This document shows positions 1 to 6,487 of a stretch of 13,403 nt of DNA, in pieces; positions within the stretch are counted from its first letter, which is position 1, and each line of letters opens with the position of its first letter. A program made the position numbers and the translations under genes. The notes under the pieces were generated by a model. It was not told the origin of the DNA and made no database searches. It saw nothing but the letters and a program-made list of their open reading frames with translations. This DNA comes from Phycisphaerales bacterium (GTDB lineage Bacteria > Planctomycetota > Phycisphaerae > Tepidisphaerales > Tepidisphaeraceae), in assembly GCA_003153655.1 (NCBI GenBank), contig PMAK01000027.1, forward strand, positions 64,865 to 78,267, written 5' to 3'.

Positions 1-132
1 GCGCAGATCCGCGTCGGTGCTTCCATCATCGATAACGACCACGTTTCCCATCTGTTCGCGGCAGCGCCGGGCGATATCCGCGATGGTGGCCGCGTTGTTG
101 TAGACCGGAATCCCGCACCAGATCTGCGTCAT
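1..132 (-). CDS. Family 2 glycosyltransferase, N-terminal fragment (cut by window edge)
   Basis: Only the first 44 codons are in the window. The start is ATG at 132-130, and its ATG overlaps the TGA of the upstream ketosynthase-like gene in an ATGA junction. The fragment shows the two hallmarks of a GT-A family 2 fold: an early beta strand with IPVYNN (about residues 8-13), and VVVIDDGSTDAD (about residues 31-42), whose acidic residues bind the nucleotide-sugar. In aryl polyene clusters a family 2 glycosyltransferase domain, often fused to an LpxL-like acyltransferase, builds the lipid anchor of the polyene. A similar role is inferred here from position as last visible gene of the operon. The acceptor, sugar and any fused domain cannot be seen. 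Confidence 0.85.
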   Translation of the reverse strand, partial: MTQIWCGIPVYNNAATIADIARRCREQMGNVVVIDDGSTDADLR

Positions 133-767
133 GACCGCTGAACCATGAGTTGAAAGCCGCTGGCCAGTTGAAGCGGACTTGCCTCGGAATTGGCCAGCAA
201 TTTGGAAATATTCCCATTGCCCACGCCGGCGTCAACAGCCATGCAGACCGCCGCCGTGCAGTCGCTCCAGAGGGCGAGCATTCCCGAGGCTTCGCCGTCG
301 GCGACGATTCGTTCCGCATGCCTGGCCAGCGACGGGAGGGGCCGGACATCGTCATGGATGAATACACTGGGTCCGGTTAACGATAGAACGATCGCCACTT
401 CTCCAAGCACGCTGGTGGGAAGCGTATAGATGAACAGATTTCCGCGCCCGAGCGTGCGGCCGCAGGCGACGTAATCGCGGAAATATTCCTGATTGGCGGC
501 GAGACAACCATCTGCGCCGGCGGAGATGAGGCCGATCTCCGCGCCGCGGGATTCCTGCCATTCGGTGGTTTTCAGCGCCATGCTGGCTGCGCAGAGACAG
601 AAGCGGGCTTCGAAAGTCATGCGCGAGAAATAGTTGACGGGCCGGCCGATCAGTTCGAGCGCGTTGGCCGAGACGGAAAGCTCGGGTGAGGGCCGCTGCC
701 ATGATTTGCCGCGCGGCGCGAAGACTCCGTGATGTTCGGCGCAGAACCACGCCACGGCCCGGATCAC
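129..767 (-). CDS. Half-size ketosynthase-like protein (chain-length-factor type, Ketoacyl-synt_2-like)
   Basis: A 212-residue protein resembling only the N-terminal half of a ketosynthase. The GTG start at 767 overlaps the TGA of the FabF-like gene (GTGA). The stretch around residues 110-137 (LFIYTLPTSVLGEVAIVLSL, then TGPSV) follows the helix and strand that lead to the active-site cysteine in thiolase-fold enzymes. Where that cysteine would lie the sequence reads VFIHDD, so there is no catalytic Cys, and the later His motifs are absent because the protein ends. Short inactive proteins of this kind pair with a full ketosynthase in aryl polyene clusters (ApeC with ApeO) and act as a chain-length factor. 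The adjacent, translationally coupled ketosynthase is the obvious partner. The family assignment rests on fold-level resemblance and context. Confidence 0.75.
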   Translation of the reverse strand: MIRAVAWFCAEHHGVFAPRGKSWQRPSPELSVSANALELIGRPVNYFSRMTFEARFCLCAASMALKTTEWQESRGAEIGLISAGADGCLAANQEYFRDYVACGRTLGRGNLFIYTLPTSVLGEVAIVLSLTGPSVFIHDDVRPLPSLARHAERIVADGEASGMLALWSDCTAAVCMAVDAGVGNGNISKLLANSEASPLQLASGFQLMVQRS

Positions 768-1888
768 GATTGGTTTCCTCCGGCAAGCAGAATTGCCGTA
801 TTCACGCCGCCGAAACCGGAACTGGTTGAAAGCGCCAACGGCGAGGGGCCGATCTTGACTGATGTATTGTGTGCGCGATCTGTCGCCGATGGATCGGGAA
901 CAGATAGCCCGACCGTTGGAGGAATCATGCCCAATGACATTGCGCGTGCGGCAACCAGAATCTGCGCAAGCCCGGCGGAAGCGAGCGTGTGTCCGATGCC
1001 GCCTTTGATGGAGAAAATCGGGCGCGGCCGGCTGCTGATTCCTTGAAACGCGAGCAATTCCATCGCGTCGCTGTAAAGCGTAGCCGTGCCATGGGCGGCG
1101 ATGAATGAAATATCCTCGGCGGTTTTATCCGCCATTGCGCAGGCTTTACCAATGGCTCGAGACAATCCGCGGGCATTGCGATCCGGAGCGGTCATGTGAA
1201 CGGCATCCGTTGTATTGCCCCAACCCAGGACCGAGGCGACGCCTTGTTTCGGCGTTTCATACACGGCTAACATCGCCCAGGCGGCCGCCTCGCCCAGTGT
1301 CAGGCCACTGCGCTGTGCGTCGAACGGACGCGCCGGCCCATCGCAGAGCGAAAGCAGCGTGGAAAAACCGGAATAGACGAACTCCGAGACTGAATCGCAG
1401 GCGACGACAAGGACGCGTTTGGCGTCGCCGTGACGGATCATTGATGCGGCGCGGGAGAGCGCGACGGCTGATGATGCGCAGGCGGAGGAAATAACCATCG
1501 CCTGTCCACGAAGACCGAGTAACTGCTTAATTCGGCCCAGCAATACTTGCGGCCGAGCATCGAGAGCTTGTTTCGGATTCTCTTTCAGGATCGATTGCTC
1601 GACATATTCGATCTCGCCAACCGTGGTGGCAAGAATCAGCGGCGTCATTGGATCCATTTTTCCGACGAGCGGCGCCAGCAGCCGTCTGGTCATTGCCATG
1701 GCGCGCGATTCGCCGTCGTGAACATCGAGATCCGAAATCAGCGCCGCCTGATTGCTGAGAAATCCGCGGTCAGCGAAACGATCGGTGGTTCGGATCGCGG
1801 TTTGATTGCTGAGCAGGCCGTTCCAGAGCGCATCGAGCCCCCAGCCGTACGCGGTCACCACATCGGATTGAGCGATTGCAATATTCAT
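764..1888 (-). CDS. Beta-ketoacyl-ACP synthase, FabF-like
   Basis: A 374-residue condensing enzyme that would extend the ACP-bound chain by decarboxylative condensation with malonyl-ACP in the cytoplasm. The full catalytic set is visible: nucleophile Cys137 in SSACASS, His266 in AAHGTATLYSD, Lys295 and His300 in SIKGGIGHTLASAG, and a C-terminal GFGGVN loop. A frame extension to 1939 exists, but the start is placed at ATG 1888. There it overlaps the thioesterase stop as ATGA, and the protein begins with the usual first strand, MNIAIAQSDVVTAYG. The length is slightly short for FabF (about 410). It lies between the thioesterase and the half-size ketosynthase, and an ApeO-like role in a KS:CLF pair is inferred. 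Confidence 0.9.
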   Translation of the reverse strand: MNIAIAQSDVVTAYGWGLDALWNGLLSNQTAIRTTDRFADRGFLSNQAALISDLDVHDGESRAMAMTRRLLAPLVGKMDPMTPLILATTVGEIEYVEQSILKENPKQALDARPQVLLGRIKQLLGLRGQAMVISSACASSAVALSRAASMIRHGDAKRVLVVACDSVSEFVYSGFSTLLSLCDGPARPFDAQRSGLTLGEAAAWAMLAVYETPKQGVASVLGWGNTTDAVHMTAPDRNARGLSRAIGKACAMADKTAEDISFIAAHGTATLYSDAMELLAFQGISSRPRPIFSIKGGIGHTLASAGLAQILVAARAMSLGMIPPTVGLSVPDPSATDRAHNTSVKIGPSPLALSTSSGFGGVNTAILLAGGNQS

Positions 1889-2376
1889 CGCAACTCGGCG
1901 AATTCGCCGGCCCTCCAGCGTTTGCGGCAACTCTCCCACATCGCGGGCGAAGCCATCAACGGATTGCCGGAGGCATCGACAAACATCTGCACGGTATATC
2001 CAGCCGCGGCCAGCGGGCCTTTTTCATTATGAATCTGATACTCGGTGTCGATGCGCGCGCCGTCGTTCCAGATCATTTTTCCGGTGATGGCCACCAGTTC
2101 GCCGAGAGTCACGGGGGCGAAATAATCGACGTGAAGCTGCACGATCGGCGCTCGCAGTTGATCGCGAATATAGTCGGGATATCCCATCCCGCAGGATCGG
2201 CCGAGTTCTTCGTTCGCCTGCTCGAAAAGCTGGCAATATCGCCCGTGCCAGAGGACGCCCATCGGATCGACGTCGCTGAAACGCACGCGATGTTTCAGCC
2301 GGAGGATCAGGGGATCGGGGTCTCCCGGTTGTGCGGCGAAGTATCCGCCCTTTTGGCGTCGGATGGGTTGGCTCAC
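1885..2376 (-). CDS. Acyl-CoA/acyl-ACP thioesterase, 4HBT hotdog family
   Basis: A 163-residue single-hotdog thioesterase. Residues 32-52 read like YbgC/4-hydroxybenzoyl-CoA thioesterases: RFSDVDPMGVLWHGRY followed by an FEQANEEL helix. Asp37 (the second Asp of DVD) matches the catalytic Asp of that family. The start is GTG at 2376, overlapping the stop of the dehydratase gene as GTGA. No signal peptide is seen, so it should act in the cytoplasm on acyl-ACP or acyl-CoA. Aryl polyene clusters carry a thioesterase of this family (ApeK), so a role in releasing or proofreading chains is inferred. The substrate cannot be read from sequence. Confidence 0.87.
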   Translation of the reverse strand: MSQPIRRQKGGYFAAQPGDPDPLILRLKHRVRFSDVDPMGVLWHGRYCQLFEQANEELGRSCGMGYPDYIRDQLRAPIVQLHVDYFAPVTLGELVAITGKMIWNDGARIDTEYQIHNEKGPLAAAGYTVQMFVDASGNPLMASPAMWESCRKRWRAGEFAELR

Positions 2377-2768
2377 GCCTGCGCTCCTTCTTCAACTGCA
2401 ATTGCGCGAGCCAGCAGAGAAAACTCCGCGCAGCGCTTTCCCTCGGCTGATAATTTTGCCTTGATATGAAAAACGCCATCGCCGGATAGCGTCATGTCGG
2501 CATCGATTACTACTTGCTGTCCCGGCCCGATGGGCTGAAGCCATTTCGCGTTTTTCATCGCGTGCATGCGGAGGTCCGCAATCCCCTGCCGCTGTGCGCC
2601 GGCTAATAGCACCGCCTGGATCATGCAAATCCCGGGGAGGATCGGACGATTTGGAAAATGATCCGGCAGCACACTCAATCCCGCACCCACGTCAAACAGC
2701 GCGCGAAATCCGCCTTCGCGCGGTTCCACTCGAATCGTCGATCGAATCTGCTCGCGAATCGGATTCAT
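2373..2768 (-). CDS. FabZ/ApeI-like hotdog 3-hydroxyacyl-ACP dehydratase, catalytic acid replaced
   Basis: A 131-residue hotdog protein with the FabZ active-site helix DHFPNRPILPGICMIQA at residues 36-52. His37 matches the catalytic His of FabZ. The FabZ catalytic Glu lies 14 residues later (His54 and Glu68 in the E. coli enzyme), and here that position is Gln51. It may therefore be a weakened dehydratase or the non-catalytic partner of a heterodimer, possibly with the ApeP-like domain encoded in the same operon. The ATG at 2768 overlaps the lipoprotein stop (ATGA). In aryl polyene systems two different hotdog dehydratases, ApeI and ApeP, occur together; this one resembles the ApeI side, and the pairing is inferred. 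Confidence 0.82.
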   Translation of the reverse strand: MNPIREQIRSTIRVEPREGGFRALFDVGAGLSVLPDHFPNRPILPGICMIQAVLLAGAQRQGIADLRMHAMKNAKWLQPIGPGQQVVIDADMTLSGDGVFHIKAKLSAEGKRCAEFSLLARAIAVEEGAQA

Positions 2769-3442
2769 TCAACTCCCCAGTCGCGATTCTTCACAATGAT
2801 GCGGTAATGATAGTGCCCATTATCCATGACAATTCCGCGTGGGTAAAGGGTATTTGAGAATGAGTGATATCGATAATATCTCACGCGCCATTTCGTGCCG
2901 AAAAACCCCGTCAGACGTTTTTCGAGCAGAATCGGCGGGCTGTCGCCAACTTCATACACCATCTTACCTAGCGGCGTTTCCTCGCTGTACTCAATGGTCG
3001 TTGAATCGGTATCCGTTTCGGCGACACTGGCCGGAACGAGATTCAAAAACATTCTGCGGATATCCTCGGCGATCGCCATCAGCAGATCTTTATGCTTCAT
3101 CAGTGGCGGCACAGCAAAGCGAATCATGTCGCCATGCGAATCGCCCGCGACGTGAAATAGCTTGACGCCAAGCTGATTGAGGCCGACCAATTCAAACGTA
3201 CCGGCCGGACGATCAACGCGCAGCACGCCCAGCACCGCCAGATCATTGTGAAATGGAATTTGGATGATGACCGTGTCATCCGATGTGAATCGATCCGGCA
3301 GACTGTGCGCGAGCTGTGCGCGAATCGCGCCAGGATCGGGATTCTTGAGCGTCGGCAATGGCGATCGCGTGAACGGCTCGGCAGCGCAGCCCATCAAAAT
3401 CGCGGGGAGCAATATCAAAGGGATCGTCCATGAGCATTTCAT
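2765..3442 (-). CDS. Outer-membrane-type lipoprotein, DUF3261-like
   Basis: A 225-residue protein with a short lipoprotein signal peptide: a hydrophobic stretch, then LMGC with Cys19 as the lipidated residue and no Asp at position +2, consistent with outer-membrane sorting. The frame is open to 3472, but ATG 3442 is preferred because it gives a clean signal peptide and an ATGA overlap with the exporter stop. The mature part has alternating strands and many tyrosines near the end (VRYYRYHSFSNTLYPRG), resembling DUF3261 lipoproteins found in aryl polyene clusters. Its location between exporter and synthesis genes suggests help in receiving or retaining the product at the outer membrane. No catalytic motif is seen. 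Confidence 0.78.
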   Translation of the reverse strand: MKCSWTIPLILLPAILMGCAAEPFTRSPLPTLKNPDPGAIRAQLAHSLPDRFTSDDTVIIQIPFHNDLAVLGVLRVDRPAGTFELVGLNQLGVKLFHVAGDSHGDMIRFAVPPLMKHKDLLMAIAEDIRRMFLNLVPASVAETDTDSTTIEYSEETPLGKMVYEVGDSPPILLEKRLTGFFGTKWRVRYYRYHSFSNTLYPRGIVMDNGHYHYRIIVKNRDWGVE

Positions 3443-5811
3443 GCCGTCACCTTTTTTGCATATCTCGCCCACAAATAGCAGATGCCGGGGATGACGAAAA
3501 AAGAAACCAGGTATCCGCCGAGCAGACCCGCGGTGAGGCTTGCGGCGACGTAGAAGAGTGCCGGGTGTTTAGCGAACAGCATCACGCTGGTGCCGACCAA
3601 TGTCACGGCAAAGGAGACGTGTACGGACGCCATTCCCTGACCAAGAATCGTTTCATCTCCGTCACAAGCATAGGTTGCGAAGACGCCATAATCGCTTGTC
3701 AGCGCCAGGACGATGATCGCGGCGACGACCGACAGCACACTCAATGACATCGACATCATCGTCAGCACCGCGAGCATGGCGACGAGGCCGGCGATGACGG
3801 GGAGCATGATGATCGCGGATTTGATCAAGCTTCGCGTCAGGACCAGCACGGAGAGAATGATGAAACCGACGCTGATGCTAACGAGCAGATGCGTTTCGGA
3901 AATGGCGGAATCCTTGAAAGCTGCCGCGAGAACGCCGCGCGAGACGATTTGCACGTCGCCCCGGTCGCCAACCGCAGCTTTAACCGCGGCCAGGTTCGCT
4001 GGAGTATCTTCAAAAAAGCTGAGCATCTGCCAATTGCCGTTGGAACGGGCGGTGAACTGCTCGCCAATTGACGAAATAATATCGGGAATCTCATCGCCCG
4101 CGGGCGGCTTGGAGAGGCTTTGGAAAAACGGATCGAAGGCATTGGCGGAAAATCCGTAAGGCGCGCCGGCCGTCGTCAGATCGCTTCGCACTTGTGATAT
4201 CCGATCTTTGGACCAGAAAGCGTTCCATCGCTGTTCATTGGAATACCGCGTGGCAGCGGATGGCCAGACGCCGCTCATCGAAACGAAATCTCCTTCCGGG
4301 AGTTTCGGTACAATTCGATAGACTTCATCGTTGGCTTCCTGCGCCTCTTCGTGCGTCTTGGCAGTGATGACCAATAGCGCCAGTTCCGCATCCGTTCGTC
4401 CCCAGGTTTTCTGGAAATCCTTTTCGTTCTGCTTTACCGAATCGCTGACGCCGTCCATGCGGGTGATATCGGAATCGAATTTGATATGCCGGGCGATGAC
4501 GATCCCCGCAACCAGAAGAATCGCCGCGATAATGGTGACGGGAACCATTATCTTGCCCCAGCGGTCGAGCCGCATCCCGCGGCCGAGGCCAATGATATTT
4601 CCGCGCGCCCGCAGGATGTGCGGCAAAACAAACAGCGCGCTCAGGAGCGAGAGAATGAGCGAGATGCTCGTCAGATATCCCAATTGGCGGTAGGCGGGGA
4701 TCTTGGAAAACGTGAAGGCCACGAAAACGCCGAGCGTCGTGAGATGGCTGATCAGAAGGGGCCGGCGAATTCGCCGCATATTGGCGCCCGCATCGCTTCC
4801 CGTTCGCACGGCTGTGTAAACATAGATGCCATAATCGACGGCGCTGCCGGCCATCGCGAATGACATCGCAACCATGATCGTGCTGAGGTTTGGATGAACA
4901 AGCGCACAGAGACCAACCGTGATTGCGGCCGTCACGAGCGGCAATAGAAACACCGAGGCGATCCGCCAATCACGCGAGACCAATAGAAATAGCGACAGGA
5001 AAACGACCGTATTGATCCCCCCCGCCAGGTGAATGTCGTGCCGCATCAGTTGTTCGTTTTCGACGGTGTGAATCTGGCCGCAGATTGGAATAATCTGAAT
5101 TCCCGGCGGCGCCGCGGCTGCGAGATCATTCAGGTGTTTCACCAGATCGGCGGAACTTGCGAGGCTCGTTGCGGTGGTTGAAGTTTGGAGGACGAGGATC
5201 AATTGCCGTCCATCATCGCTAAGAAGGTGGCCGTCTTTGATCTGCACGCGATAGCCGAGGCCTTTGGAGAGCGCGTAGAGCCGCGAGAGAATCCGCGTGC
5301 TGACGCCGAGCGGATCGCGGCGAATGATCTGCTGGAGGAACGCCCCCTCGGGCTTCACCAGTTGCACGTAGACTTCGCGCATGCGCTTTTTCAGGGCCGC
5401 CGGCGTGGTTGTGTTTTGTAGATCGGCGAGATCATCCTGATTGAGCAATTCCCCGGCGTGATCCAGCAGTCCGATCGCCTGATCCACCGCGCTCGATTCA
5501 CTTGGCGCGCGAATGACGCGGGCGATCAGATGGGAATCAAGACGTTTTTCCGTCGCATCGGCGGCGGCGATCAAATCAGCAACGGTGCCGTCGCCAGCCA
5601 ATCGAAACCAGAGAACCGCGTTTGCGGCAAAACTGGAATCGCGAAGAAACAGGACGGTCTGTCTTGCCTGGCTGTTTTCGGGAAGGAGCGGCTCGAGAGA
5701 ACTATCGATGCGCAGACGCAGCCACCCCACCGCGGAAACGGCCGCGAGCGCGAAAATGCAAATGACCATCCATTTCCCGCGCGATCGGCCGACGTTTCCT
5801 TCAACGCTCAT
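3439..5811 (-). CDS. MMPL/RND-superfamily exporter
   Basis: A 790-residue inner-membrane protein with the two-fold layout of MMPL/RND carriers: one helix near residues 15-31, a large periplasmic domain (about 32-260), five helices (about 262-400), a helix at 421-440, a second periplasmic domain, and five closing helices. The proton-relay motif is present in both halves: GSAVDYG with Asp326-Tyr327 in helix 4, and LTSDYG with Asp707-Tyr708 in helix 10. MMPL proteins export lipids, and in aryl polyene clusters one is thought to move the lipid-linked polyene out of the inner membrane. The start at ATG 5811 lies inside the last codons of the LolA-like gene (11-base overlap), with a GGAGG ribosome site 10 bases upstream. 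Family certain, cargo inferred. Confidence 0.92.
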   Translation of the reverse strand: MSVEGNVGRSRGKWMVICIFALAAVSAVGWLRLRIDSSLEPLLPENSQARQTVLFLRDSSFAANAVLWFRLAGDGTVADLIAAADATEKRLDSHLIARVIRAPSESSAVDQAIGLLDHAGELLNQDDLADLQNTTTPAALKKRMREVYVQLVKPEGAFLQQIIRRDPLGVSTRILSRLYALSKGLGYRVQIKDGHLLSDDGRQLILVLQTSTTATSLASSADLVKHLNDLAAAAPPGIQIIPICGQIHTVENEQLMRHDIHLAGGINTVVFLSLFLLVSRDWRIASVFLLPLVTAAITVGLCALVHPNLSTIMVAMSFAMAGSAVDYGIYVYTAVRTGSDAGANMRRIRRPLLISHLTTLGVFVAFTFSKIPAYRQLGYLTSISLILSLLSALFVLPHILRARGNIIGLGRGMRLDRWGKIMVPVTIIAAILLVAGIVIARHIKFDSDITRMDGVSDSVKQNEKDFQKTWGRTDAELALLVITAKTHEEAQEANDEVYRIVPKLPEGDFVSMSGVWPSAATRYSNEQRWNAFWSKDRISQVRSDLTTAGAPYGFSANAFDPFFQSLSKPPAGDEIPDIISSIGEQFTARSNGNWQMLSFFEDTPANLAAVKAAVGDRGDVQIVSRGVLAAAFKDSAISETHLLVSISVGFIILSVLVLTRSLIKSAIIMLPVIAGLVAMLAVLTMMSMSLSVLSVVAAIIVLALTSDYGVFATYACDGDETILGQGMASVHVSFAVTLVGTSVMLFAKHPALFYVAASLTAGLLGGYLVSFFVIPGICYLWARYAKKVTA

Positions 5812-6487
5812 TCGGAGGCATCCTCCAGATTTCGTTCTTGATCGGCTGATTCAGTTGCGTGCCGATGAATTCAAGCGCCGTCGTATCCCCGCCCGCTTCG
5901 GTGACGACCATTTTATCGATATAGCGTTCATCGGATGCGAAGGTCAGTTGGATTTGCCGCATGATCTTGGCGGCCATCGAATCGCCGAACGGGGCGAATC
6001 GGAGCGACAGGGGATTTTCGCTCAGCACATCGACGGTGTAGTTCTTCGCAAGCGCCTCATAGTTGCCGAGAAACCAGGCCTGCATCTGCTCAGTGATGGC
6101 TTTGAAGGTCGGATCGCCGCCGAGATGAATCACATCGACGCGATTCGTGTCTTCATCCCATTGCTGGACTTCATCCCCTTCAACGCGGATCGCATATTTC
6201 ACCGGCTCCTGAACGATCCAGATAAATTTGCCCGGCTTTTGCAGGGCGAAATGGCCGCGAATCGTCAACGTGTGATTCAACATTACGAGATTTTTCTTCT
6301 CGACAAAATCCGCCTCAACGCTCGTCACATCTTTCAGCTTGAACTGAAGGTGCTGAAGCATCTGCGCGGAAATGCGCGTCGTGGCCGGCGCCGGAGGCGA
6401 TGGCTGCGTTGTGGAATCCGCAAATGCGGACAATCCCGCGATCCCCAGGCAGACGCATCCCAGAATAATCCGAAGTATTTTGCTCAC
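5801..6487 (-). CDS. LolA-like periplasmic lipid/lipoprotein carrier
   Basis: A 228-residue secreted protein. The N-terminus is a type I signal peptide (about residues 1-24, likely cut after AFA). The mature part follows LolA: a VEADFVEKK strand, then GHFALQKPGKFIW and a VEGDEVQQWDEDTNRVDV strand, which match the GxFxxxxPGxFxW and dGxxxwxyd pattern of LolA half-barrels. LolA ferries hydrophobic acyl groups across the periplasm. A copy between acyl-chain enzymes and an MMPL exporter is typical of aryl polyene clusters and is probably dedicated to the cluster product. The GTG start at 6487 overlaps the upstream TGA (GTGA). Confidence 0.87.
   Translation of the reverse strand: MSKILRIILGCVCLGIAGLSAFADSTTQPSPPAPATTRISAQMLQHLQFKLKDVTSVEADFVEKKNLVMLNHTLTIRGHFALQKPGKFIWIVQEPVKYAIRVEGDEVQQWDEDTNRVDVIHLGGDPTFKAITEQMQAWFLGNYEALAKNYTVDVLSENPLSLRFAPFGDSMAAKIMRQIQLTFASDERYIDKMVVTEAGGDTTALEFIGTQLNQPIKNEIWRMPPNER
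5814..5826 (-). promoter_or_regulatory. Hairpin covering the exporter ribosome binding site
   Basis: In the minus-strand RNA, GGAGG (5826-5822), loop AUG, CCUCC (5818-5814) form a 5-bp, GC-rich stem that holds the whole ribosome site of the MMPL gene. It lies within the last codons of the LolA-like gene, so ribosomes finishing that gene would open it. This fits translational coupling. Confidence 0.45.

Noticed and set aside
1885..1939. Longer N-terminus for the ketosynthase
   Set aside because: The extra residues run over the thioesterase gene and add charged sequence before the normal first strand; the ATGA start at 1888 is better.
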